Assembly: GCA_015519985.1 (NCBI GenBank)
Contig: WIAN01000124.1
Span: 1-5,970, forward strand
Origin: Candidatus Woesearchaeota archaeon
GTDB taxonomy: Archaea; Nanobdellota; Nanobdellia; Woesearchaeales; WAPJ01
Reading direction: 5' to 3'
DNA length: 5,970 nt
The notes under the pieces were generated by a model. That model searched no databases and was not told the origin of the DNA. It worked only from the letters and a program-made list of their open reading frames with translations. The translations under genes were made by a program, and so were the position numbers. This document shows positions 1-5,772 of the stretch, one piece after another (the stretch's first letter is position 1; each line of letters opens with the position of its first letter).

Positions 1-144
1 ACAATATTAAAAGCAAATTTAAACTATAGAAAAAATGTAGATGTAAATATACATATATTTTCAAAAGAAAACATAGATAATAACTTATTTTCAAACATAG
101 CAAACGGAATAATATTAGACGGCTATATAGAAGTAAAAAAATGA
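1..144 (+). CDS. C-terminal end of an unidentified protein (partial)
   Basis: Frame 1 is open from the first base and ends at TGA (142-144), giving the last 47 residues of a protein that starts outside the window. The tail has no cysteine and mixes charged residues with short hydrophobic strands; it ends IILDGYIEVKK, which looks like a terminal beta hairpin. Codons are A-rich (AAA, ATA, AAC, TTA), as in the helicase and flavoprotein genes further on. The frame has no internal stop and stops just 36 bases before the next gene, with a TATA box in between, so it fits as a real gene end. There is a weak resemblance to the last strands of RecA/KaiC-like ATPases, too slight to use for a name. Function unknown. 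Confidence 0.6.
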   Translation, partial: TILKANLNYRKNVDVNIHIFSKENIDNNLFSNIANGIILDGYIEVKK

Positions 145-149
145 AAAAA

Positions 150-157
150 TTTATATA
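150..157 (+). promoter_or_regulatory. TATA box for the Mrr-domain gene
   Basis: TTTATATA is a near-ideal archaeal box A. Its centre lies about 27 bases before the ATG at 181, where transcription of a leaderless mRNA would begin. It supports ATG 181 over the GTG at 160, which falls only 3 bases after the box and could not be transcribed from it. Confidence 0.7.
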
Positions 158-180
158 TTGTGTTCTCTTTATTTGTCAAG

Positions 181-1356
181 ATGAGTAAAAAAATACATTT
201 TAATGGAGAAACTTTTGATTCAGAATTTAAAAGGAACTCTTATGTTTTTCATAATAAAGAAAAAATTTTGTCGAGCTTTCCAGGTTTTTTTTCACTCGCA
301 GTAGTTTCTTTTTTTATTTCTCTTATTTTATTATTTTTTGGTCTTGATATTTTTTCCGGATTTATCCTTTCTTTTATACTTATTTCATTTGGTTATAAAA
401 GTCATGTTTCTAATGTCAAAAAAGAAATTGATGAGTATTCTGATGAGTATCTTGTTGTTTTAAATAATATCGAGTATAAGATTAGAAATACTGTTTTGAA
501 AGATTTTTTTGATAGATATTATTTTTCACAAGATGTTCAAGAAAAAATTCCTGAGTTAACTAATTTTATTAATGAAAAATTTAATAAAGAGTTTACAGAT
601 ATAGACACTTTTTATCTGTTAAGAATTTATTTTAAAAATGAATTGTTTAAAGAATTTGATACATATATTAAAGATTTAAAGTCACCTTCTGTTGATGATG
701 TTGTAACCGTATACGTTAATAAAGTTTTGGGCATAGATCTTGTTGAAGCAATAGATATTAACGATCCTTCTATTTCTGTATTTGTTGACGATACAGTCGA
801 AAAAAATGTTGTTGTTGAGTTTAATAAAGAGAATAATAATTTTGCAACTTTTATTTTATTCTTAGATTTTTTAAAAGAGTATTTGATTAAAAAAAACATT
901 TCTTTTGATGAAAAAGAATTAAAAACATTATTATTTAAAAAAATTAAACTTTTAAGAGCAGAGCATTTTGAAAAAAGATTATCTTTTTCTGAAAATTTTA
1001 ATTTAGAAAAAATTAATACTATGAATGGTTTTGAATTTGAGAGTTTTATAGGTGATTTGTTTAAAAAAGCAGGCTATGTTGTTAAGGTGACTAAAAAAAC
1101 AGGAGATCAAGGCGCGGATATTTTAGTAAAGAAAAACGGCATTTGTACTGCTGTTCAAACTAAGAAGTATTCTGGATCGGTAGGTAATAAAGCTGTTCAA
1201 GAAATAGTTGCTGCAAAGAAATTCTATGATTGTGATAAAGCGTTAGTTATAACTACTGGTTATTTTACGAAATCTGCTGTTGATTTAGCTAAAAAAAATG
1301 ATGTTCGTCTCATTGATAAAAAAAATTTGGAAACTTTTATAGATATTCTCCAATAA
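181..1356 (+). CDS. Membrane-anchored Mrr-like restriction endonuclease
   Basis: A 391-residue protein with three parts. Residues 1-32 are polar. Residues about 33-53 and 55-73 are two adjacent hydrophobic helices with a very short turn, so both ends should face the cytoplasm. Residues about 75-275 are a charged, helical region I do not recognise. Residues about 281-391 match the Mrr catalytic domain (PD-(D/E)xK fold): NGFEFESFIGDLF with E287, then GDQGAD (309-313) with likely catalytic D313, then VQTKKY with Q326 and K328 as the QxK motif, then the family's typical VITTGYFTKSAVDLA segment. These residues are intact, so nuclease activity is plausible. Known relatives cleave foreign or modified DNA; a membrane-tethered form could act on incoming DNA, but that is inference. 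An alternative GTG start at 160 adds 7 residues; ATG 181 is preferred because of TATA spacing. Its T-rich codon choice (ATT, GTT, TCT, CTT) differs from the A-rich genes around it. Confidence 0.85.
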   Translation: MSKKIHFNGETFDSEFKRNSYVFHNKEKILSSFPGFFSLAVVSFFISLILLFFGLDIFSGFILSFILISFGYKSHVSNVKKEIDEYSDEYLVVLNNIEYKIRNTVLKDFFDRYYFSQDVQEKIPELTNFINEKFNKEFTDIDTFYLLRIYFKNELFKEFDTYIKDLKSPSVDDVVTVYVNKVLGIDLVEAIDINDPSISVFVDDTVEKNVVVEFNKENNNFATFILFLDFLKEYLIKKNISFDEKELKTLLFKKIKLLRAEHFEKRLSFSENFNLEKINTMNGFEFESFIGDLFKKAGYVVKVTKKTGDQGADILVKKNGICTAVQTKKYSGSVGNKAVQEIVAAKKFYDCDKALVITTGYFTKSAVDLAKKNDVRLIDKKNLETFIDILQ

Positions 1357-1368
1357 TAATAAAAAATA

Positions 1369-1382
1369 TTTCTTTTTCTTTT
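1369..1382 (+). terminator. Pyrimidine-tract terminator after the Mrr-domain gene
   Basis: A 14-base run of only T and C (TTTCTTTTTCTTTT) begins 12 bases after the stop codon, which is itself backed up by two further TAA triplets. No hairpin precedes it, as is normal for archaeal T-tract termination. It lies directly upstream of the next gene's TATA box and so separates the two transcription units. Confidence 0.5.
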
Positions 1383-1391
1383 ACAATAAAC

Positions 1392-1399
1392 TTATAAAT
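1392..1399 (+). promoter_or_regulatory. TATA box for the helicase gene
   Basis: TTATAAAT is centred about 26-27 bases before ATG 1422, the same spacing as in the upstream gene. No Shine-Dalgarno lies between; the intervening sequence is T-rich. A leaderless transcript is the simplest reading. Confidence 0.65.
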
Positions 1400-1421
1400 A
1401 TTCTTCTTTGACTTTTTTTTA

Positions 1422-3308
1422 ATGGACTACTTTTTTGCTCATGAAAATTTTAGAAAAGGACAAAAAGAATTCTCTGATAAAGTTTTTAATATTATAAAAC
1501 AAAGAAAACAATTGTTTGTAGAAGCTCCTACTGGAAGTGGAAAGACAGCAAGCGTTTTAAGCCCTGCTTTAAGTTATGCTGTAAAAAATAATTTAAAAGT
1601 TGTATTTTTAACTTCAAGACATACTCAACACGAAATTGCTATAAAAACTGCTGAAAAGTTGAATGAAAAATTAACTAGAAAAATAATAATTGCAGATATT
1701 ATAGGAAAAAAGAATATGTGTGCTTTGCCTTTAATTTCTAAAAGCAACGATTTTTTTAATATTTGTAAAACTTTAAGAGAAAATGAAAAATGCGAATATT
1801 ATAATAATACAAGAAAAGATAAAGGTTTAAGTTTGAAAGCTAAAAATTTTTTAAAATTGTTATATCAAAAAAATGTAAATTCTTCAAAAAAAATAAAAGA
1901 GTTGAGTGAAAAAGAATTTTTATGCCCTTACGAAATTGCTATGAAAAAAGTAGAAGATGCAGATTTAATAATAGCAGATTATAATCAAATATTTAATCCT
2001 AAAATAAGAAAAATATTTTTGTCAAAATTAAAAAAAGATGTGAGTGAGTTAATAATAATAGCAGACGAAGCACATAACCTTCCTGAAAGAATAAGAAATA
2101 CAATAAATTCAAGATTGTCAAAATTTATATTGCAAAGAGCAATAAAAGAAGCAGAAGAATATTATAATAAAAACAACGATTATAAAGAAGTTGTTGAAAG
2201 TTTAAAAAAAATAGAATTGAATTTGCAAAGGTTTTCTCAAGCCTTTGAAGAAGAAGATATTATAGAAAGAATATCATTGTTAAATGTAATAAAAAATTCT
2301 TTAATTGACATTGAAGACATTGACGATTTTAAATATAAATTAGAAGTAATAGCAGAAGAAACAAGGTTAGAAGAAAAACCAAGTTTTTTATCTTCTATAA
2401 CAAACTTTTTAGAAGAATGGAATAATGAAGAAGAAAGTTTTTTAAGAATGATAATAAAAAAACAAGACGATTATGCTTTTGTAATAAAAGCTTTAGATGC
2501 AAGTATAATAAGTAAAAAAATTATTAATGAAAGTTATTCTTTTATAGCTGTAAGTGCAACTTTAAAGCCAAGTGAAATGTTTGCAAAAATTTTAGGAGCA
2601 GAAGATTATGAAATTTTAAAAGTAAAAAGTCCTTTTGAAGAAAAAAATAGATTAGATATTATAATTACAAATACGACAACAAAATATAATGAAAGAGGAC
2701 AAGAAACTTATAAAAAATATGCAGAAAATATACAAGAAGCAATAAAAAATATTCCTGGAAACATAATAATATTTTTCCCAAGCTACAATTTGATAGAAAA
2801 AATAACATATTATATTGAAAATACTCATGGAAAAAAAGTATTGTTTGAAAAAAAATCATTAACTTCAGAAGAAAAAAAAGCATTATTAGAACAGTTTAAA
2901 GAAAATTCTAACAATGGAAGTGTATTGTTTGCTGTTGTTTCAGGAAGTTTTGGAGAAGGAGTTGATCTTCCAGGAGATTATTTAAAAGCAGTTATAGTTG
3001 TTGGATTGCCTTTTGAACAGCCAGATTTAGAAACAAAAAAATTAATAGAATATTATGATAAAAAATTCTTTCAAGGATGGAATTATGGTTATTTATATCC
3101 TGCTTTTAACAAAATATTTCAAAATGCAGGAAGACTAATAAGAACAGAAAATGATAGAGGAGTAGTATTATACATAGATTATAGGTATGCTTGGGAAAAG
3201 TATAAAAATATTTTAGATGAAGAACATAAAACAATAATTTGCAGTACAGAAAAAAACAATCAAAATTATTTTGGAAAAGTAATAAAACAATTTTATGAAA
3301 AAAAATAA
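1422..3308 (+). CDS. XPD/Rad3-like (DinG-related) Fe-S DNA helicase
   Basis: A 628-residue superfamily 2 helicase of the XPD/Rad3/DinG group (COG1199 type), expected to unwind DNA 5' to 3' using ATP in repair or removal of DNA structures. All core motifs are visible: FRKGQKEF near the N-terminus, Walker A APTGSGKT (35-42), DEAH box (215-218) within IIIADEAHNL, SAT (378-380), motif V in SFGEGVDLPG (509-518) and motif VI QNAGRLIR (567-574) with the arginine finger. Four cysteines between motifs I and II (C100, C115, C124, C168) fit the 4Fe-4S domain that defines this group. The insert at about 225-365 corresponds to the Arch domain position. Length is close to archaeal XPD (about 550-650). The motif VI region resembles DinG-like archaeal paralogues as much as true XPD, so no symbol is assigned. 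The gene has its own TATA box and A-rich codons. Whether it works with the neighbouring nuclease cannot be told from sequence. Confidence 0.92.
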   Translation: MDYFFAHENFRKGQKEFSDKVFNIIKQRKQLFVEAPTGSGKTASVLSPALSYAVKNNLKVVFLTSRHTQHEIAIKTAEKLNEKLTRKIIIADIIGKKNMCALPLISKSNDFFNICKTLRENEKCEYYNNTRKDKGLSLKAKNFLKLLYQKNVNSSKKIKELSEKEFLCPYEIAMKKVEDADLIIADYNQIFNPKIRKIFLSKLKKDVSELIIIADEAHNLPERIRNTINSRLSKFILQRAIKEAEEYYNKNNDYKEVVESLKKIELNLQRFSQAFEEEDIIERISLLNVIKNSLIDIEDIDDFKYKLEVIAEETRLEEKPSFLSSITNFLEEWNNEEESFLRMIIKKQDDYAFVIKALDASIISKKIINESYSFIAVSATLKPSEMFAKILGAEDYEILKVKSPFEEKNRLDIIITNTTTKYNERGQETYKKYAENIQEAIKNIPGNIIIFFPSYNLIEKITYYIENTHGKKVLFEKKSLTSEEKKALLEQFKENSNNGSVLFAVVSGSFGEGVDLPGDYLKAVIVVGLPFEQPDLETKKLIEYYDKKFFQGWNYGYLYPAFNKIFQNAGRLIRTENDRGVVLYIDYRYAWEKYKNILDEEHKTIICSTEKNNQNYFGKVIKQFYEKK

Positions 3309-3350
3309 AAACATGAGTGTATGTGCTAATAAAATTGTAAAATATAAAAC

Positions 3351-3360
3351 TTTTTAAATA
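3351..3360 (+). promoter_or_regulatory. TATA box for the glutaredoxin-reductase fusion gene
   Basis: TTTTTAAATA is centred about 27 bases before ATG 3382, the third case of this spacing in the window. The bases between it and the start (a run of A, then AAGTTTCTTCT) contain no Shine-Dalgarno, so leaderless initiation is likely. Confidence 0.6.
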
Positions 3361-3381
3361 AAAAAACATTAAGTTTCTTCT

Positions 3382-4647
3382 ATGCCTAGAAAAAAAGTTG
3401 ATAATAAAAATAAAACTTTAAAAGATTATACTGTTTTTACTGCAAAAGACGAAATTGAAAGAGATTTTGGAGAAGTTATTTTATTCTCAACAAATTATGA
3501 TGTTGATGGGTTAAAAATAAAAAGGCATTTTGAAAATCATCATGTAAAATACATTTTTTACAATTTAGAATTAGAAGAAAATAAAAAAAAGTTAGAAGAA
3601 TTGTTTAAAAAAAACAATTTTGTGTTTGAAAACAACATTCCTATAGTTGTTGTTAATGGAAAAATTTTAATACAACCAAGCATAAAAGAATTAAATAATG
3701 TTTTATTAATAGAAGATACTCAAGCAAGAGAATTGTATGATTTAGTTATTGTTGGAGGAGGACTTTCAGGATTTTTTTCTGCTTTACACGCAAACTTATT
3801 GGGTTTAAAAACAATAATTATAGAACAAAAAACTTTACTTTACAGATTAGAAAGCATTCCATGGATTTATTTTTTAAGCTATAATGACGGTTTAGAAGGA
3901 AGAGAATTAAGTTTAAGATTAAATTATGACTTTGAAAATACAAGTATAAAATTAATAGAAGGAAGTTATGCTAAAAGACTAAAAAAATTAGGAGATTTAT
4001 ACGAAGTTTCTACAGAAGGAGCAATATATAGAAGTAAAGCAGTATTATTATCAACAGGAGCAAAATATTTAAAATTAAACATTTTCGGAGAACAAAAATT
4101 TTATAACAAAGGAGTATATTATTCTGAAGAATATTATGATAATTCTAAAGATAAAGAAATAGGAATAGCAGGAGTAGGAAAAAAAATTTATGAAGATGCA
4201 TTATTATTGTCTTCAAAAGCAAAAAAAGTAACAGTTTTTGATTTGAACGATGAAGAAATAGATGTTTTATTAAAAAAAAAGTTAGAAGAAAAAAACATAA
4301 AAGTTTTAAAAAATGTTAAAATTTTAGAATTTAGAGGTAACGAATTTTTAGAAGAAATAAAATATCATGATTTAAAAAGTAATAAAAATTACATTTTGCC
4401 TTTCAATTCTTTCTTTGTAATTTTAAAAAACATTCATGACAATAATACTTGGTTAAAAAATGTTATAGAATTAAAAGATGGAAAAATAAAAACAGAAGAT
4501 TATGAAACTAATTTAAAAGGAGTATTTGCAATAGGAAACTGCATTAATGACTATTATTATGAATATAAAAAAGCATTGCAAGAATCAGGATATGTAATAA
4601 AAAAAATAAAAAACTTTTTAGATACTTGGAAACAAAATAAAAAATAA
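3382..4647 (+). CDS. Glutaredoxin-thioredoxin reductase fusion lacking redox cysteines
   Basis: A 421-residue two-domain protein. Residues about 30-110 look like a glutaredoxin fold: strand VILFST, a helix, strand HHVKYIFYNLE, and the cis-proline strand NIPIVVVNGK (P87). The usual CPYC is replaced by DVDG (40-43). Residues about 119-421 follow the thioredoxin reductase pattern. FAD motif VIVGGGLSG (122-130) ends in IIIEQ (145-149), and LLSTGAKY (222-229) and GVFAIGN (380-386) are the second and third flavin-site segments. The reductase active site, CATC in normal enzymes after GV-Y, reads SEEY (248-251). The NADPH Rossmann motif is degenerate (GIAGVGKK, 261-268), and the HRR segment that grips the NADPH phosphate reads FDL. 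The only cysteine in the protein is C387. It probably binds FAD but cannot do dithiol-disulfide exchange. Possible roles are a repurposed flavoprotein, a sensor or a structural partner; all are inference. The frame is intact and the gene has its own TATA box, so it is not obviously decaying. Confidence 0.8.
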   Translation: MPRKKVDNKNKTLKDYTVFTAKDEIERDFGEVILFSTNYDVDGLKIKRHFENHHVKYIFYNLELEENKKKLEELFKKNNFVFENNIPIVVVNGKILIQPSIKELNNVLLIEDTQARELYDLVIVGGGLSGFFSALHANLLGLKTIIIEQKTLLYRLESIPWIYFLSYNDGLEGRELSLRLNYDFENTSIKLIEGSYAKRLKKLGDLYEVSTEGAIYRSKAVLLSTGAKYLKLNIFGEQKFYNKGVYYSEEYYDNSKDKEIGIAGVGKKIYEDALLLSSKAKKVTVFDLNDEEIDVLLKKKLEEKNIKVLKNVKILEFRGNEFLEEIKYHDLKSNKNYILPFNSFFVILKNIHDNNTWLKNVIELKDGKIKTEDYETNLKGVFAIGNCINDYYYEYKKALQESGYVIKKIKNFLDTWKQNKK

Positions 4648-4650
4648 TAT
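4641..4650 (+). promoter_or_regulatory. Possible TATA box for the orphan gene
   Basis: AAAATAATAT overlaps the stop codon of the fusion gene. Start of transcription 26-27 bases on would fall near 4672, just before the Shine-Dalgarno at 4675, giving a short leader. The box is weaker than the others; co-transcription with the upstream gene is an alternative, since no T-tract terminator separates the two. Confidence 0.3.
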
Positions 4651-4674
4651 GTTATAATGCATCATGATCTTTTT

Positions 4675-4683
4675 GGGGGTGAT
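4675..4683 (+). promoter_or_regulatory. Strong Shine-Dalgarno deciding start 4690
   Basis: GGGGGTGAT contains GGTGAT, the complement of the conserved 3' end of archaeal 16S rRNA, placed 6 bases before ATG 4690. It lies inside the reading frame of the earlier ATG at 4657, so ATG 4690 is the better start. This is the only gene in the window with a clear Shine-Dalgarno. Confidence 0.75.
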
Positions 4684-4689
4684 ATTAAA

Positions 4690-5205
4690 ATGTTTCATAA
4701 AATAGTTTTTGAAAAATATTTTTTTGAAAGAAATGGTGTTGAAGAAGATGTTGTTAAAGGAACTTTTACTACTTTGTATGATTCAAATTTACATCATTAT
4801 CTTACTGGAAGATTTTTTGATTTTGGTGCTTTAAATTTTTTTACTGAAAAAATAAAGGGATCATCTCCAAAAAGAGTTGTGGTATATGGAACTTTTTTTG
4901 ATTCTGAGGATTCAAAAAATTATCATCCGGATATTTTTTCTGCTTATGTAAGGACTGTTTTTGGTTCATTTAAAAATGCAAAAAAATTGTTAGCTTTTAG
5001 GATTGAAGATTTTATAGAAGAAGTTAGTTCTATTGTTAAAACTGATCTTGTTTCTAATGCTAAAAATCAATTTGATCCTGAAACTTTAGATGGGACTTTA
5101 TTTTATCTTCCTTGGCGTCTTGAATCTTTGGTGGGTATGTATATAAGATCTCCTCCAAACTCTTTAGAAATAACTAGTTTGGGAAGAGAAACATTTCAAT
5201 ATTAA
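4690..5205 (+). CDS. Orphan 171-residue protein of unknown function
   Basis: From ATG 4690 the protein has 171 residues; an upstream in-frame ATG at 4657 would give 182, but the Shine-Dalgarno sits between the two. I do not recognise the family. It has no cysteine, no signal peptide and no membrane helix, and is rich in phenylalanine and tyrosine. The N-terminal part (about 1-70) alternates strands and turns (KIVFEKYFFERNG, VVKGTFTTLY, KRVVVYGTFF) and suggests a beta-rich fold. The middle (about 78-125) is more helical. The C-terminus contains an LPWRLESLVGMYIR segment (140-153) that would be a good handle for family searches. Codon choice is T-rich (GTT, CTT, GAT), like the Mrr-domain gene and unlike the fusion gene just before it. 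The different start signal and codon use suggest separate regulation or origin. Confidence 0.75.
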   Translation: MFHKIVFEKYFFERNGVEEDVVKGTFTTLYDSNLHHYLTGRFFDFGALNFFTEKIKGSSPKRVVVYGTFFDSEDSKNYHPDIFSAYVRTVFGSFKNAKKLLAFRIEDFIEEVSSIVKTDLVSNAKNQFDPETLDGTLFYLPWRLESLVGMYIRSPPNSLEITSLGRETFQY

Positions 5206-5206
5206 T

Positions 5207-5280
5207 ATTTTTATTCTTTAATTTTTTTAACAATTTTTTTTCTATATGGAAAAAAATTATTTTTGTTTATTTTCTTTCTT
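5207..5280 (+). terminator. T-rich termination region with an AT hairpin
   Basis: Directly after the orphan gene's stop come several T-tracts (about 5207-5228, 5234-5241 and 5260-5279). Within them 5232-5242 pairs with 5248-5258 as an 11-base-pair hairpin around a TATAT loop, with one G-T wobble. Repeated T-tracts are the known archaeal termination signal. The hairpin is almost all A-T and may simply follow from T-tract and A-tract composition. Confidence 0.55.
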
Positions 5281-5335
5281 CCAAACAAAGAAACATTAAT
5301 CAACAAAAAACAAACCAGTATACAAAATCGTAACA

Positions 5336-5343
5336 TTTATATA
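5336..5343 (+). promoter_or_regulatory. Isolated strong TATA box with no gene at the usual distance
   Basis: TTTATATA is identical to the box before the Mrr-domain gene. Transcription would start near 5366-5367, but no coding frame begins there. Instead a hairpin-rich segment follows, so it may drive a non-coding RNA or a long leader of the gene at 5773. Confidence 0.5.
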
Positions 5344-5366
5344 TTAGTATTCTATTATACTTATTA

Positions 5367-5526
5367 GATTTTGAGGAAAAGAGGTGTTTCCAAAAAACTT
5401 TTCCAAAAAATTAGAAAAAATAGAACGATCAAAGGGTGCCTTCCTGAATCTTTTTCTTAGGACAACCCCACAAAACCCCCTACAAAAGATGGAAGGCACC
5501 TTTCATTTAAAAAACATTATTCTTTT
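5367..5526 (+). ncRNA. Candidate structured non-coding RNA of unknown family
   Basis: About 160 bases between a good TATA box and a T-rich stretch (TTATTCTTTT, 5517-5526) lack any credible reading frame but hold the most GC-rich sequence nearby, a classic sign of an RNA gene in an AT-rich genome. A 5' hairpin pairs 5375-5381 with 5398-5404. The main hairpin (5431-5503) has about 24 base pairs and a C-rich loop. I find no tRNA, 5S, SRP or RNase P signature. The minus strand is also possible: a TATA-like sequence at 5525-5532 would start transcription at the base of the main hairpin (near 5503), and the two A6 runs at 5405-5420 would serve as its T-tracts, giving an RNA of about 90-100 bases. 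A third option is a cis-regulatory leader. The existence of the fold is clear; the transcript, its strand and its ends are inference. Confidence 0.4.
5431..5503. repeat. Long interrupted inverted repeat (main hairpin)
   Basis: GGTGCCTTCC (5435-5444) is the exact reverse complement of 5491-5500. Outside it AAA (5431-5433) pairs with TTT (5501-5503) past a bulged G5434. Inside it, after a 3-base TGA bulge, ATCTTTT (5448-5454) pairs with 5484-5490, then TAGG (5458-5461) pairs with CCTA (5479-5482). The 17-base loop 5462-5478 contains CCCC and most of a second C-run. All pairs are Watson-Crick, so both strands can fold equally well. Such extent by chance in this composition is very unlikely. Confidence 0.92.
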
Positions 5527-5532
5527 AATATA
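5525..5532 (-). promoter_or_regulatory. Possible minus-strand TATA box facing the hairpin
   Basis: Read on the minus strand this is TATATTAA, centred about 26-27 bases before position 5502-5503, the exact foot of the main hairpin. It would suit a compact minus-strand RNA, but such strings are common by chance in sequence this AT-rich. Confidence 0.25.
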
Positions 5533-5772
5533 CTTAAAACTATACTGATAAGTGTAAAGAATAAAAAATTAACAAGAAAATGAAAAAAACAAAATAATAT
5601 AAAACAAAAAACAATACAAAAAATAAAAGCAAAATAAACAATGTAAAAACAAATAAAAAAATATAATAAAAAATAAACAAAAAAATAAAATAATAAAAGA
5701 AAACAATAGAAAAAATTAGAAAAATTCAAGAAAATAATAAAATAACAATTAAACATAATTCCATAAAAGTAG
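5527..5772. other. Extremely A-rich gene-free tract
   Basis: Every forward frame is broken by frequent stops. In 5581-5760, A makes up roughly 73 percent and T about 17 percent of the + strand, a strong strand asymmetry unlike the T-rich stretch at 5206-5280. The long minus-strand open frame here encodes almost only F, I, L, Y and C, which is what an A-rich strand produces when read backwards. I see no repeat unit, tRNA or clear promoter. It may be the long leader of the gene at 5773 or plain spacer. Confidence 0.6.

Noticed and set aside
160..180. GTG 160 as start of the Mrr-domain protein
   Set aside because: It lies only 3 bases after the TATA box, whereas ATG 181 fits the leaderless spacing seen in two other genes.
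627..899. Minus-strand open frame inside the Mrr-domain gene
   Set aside because: It lies wholly within a well-supported gene and has low-complexity Ser/Thr/Leu-rich composition; no promoter or ribosome site.
2665..3369. Two minus-strand open frames (2665-2883 and 3106-3369) over the helicase gene
   Set aside because: Both are F/L/Y-rich reverse readings of A-rich coding sequence; the helicase motifs on the + strand are conserved through these positions.
4657..4689. ATG 4657 as start of the orphan protein
   Set aside because: The strong Shine-Dalgarno at 4675-4683 lies downstream of it and is correctly placed for ATG 4690.
5431..5503. Hairpin as an integron attC site or a transposon end
   Set aside because: The bulged stem recalls attC, but no GTTRRRY / RYYYAAC boxes are present. 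No integrase, transposase or target-site duplication is visible.
5431..5503. Hairpin as H/ACA or kink-turn RNA
   Set aside because: No ACA box sits just after the stem, and the 3-base TGA bulge is not followed by the tandem G-A pairs of a kink-turn; a CTGA D-box-like string lacks a good C box.
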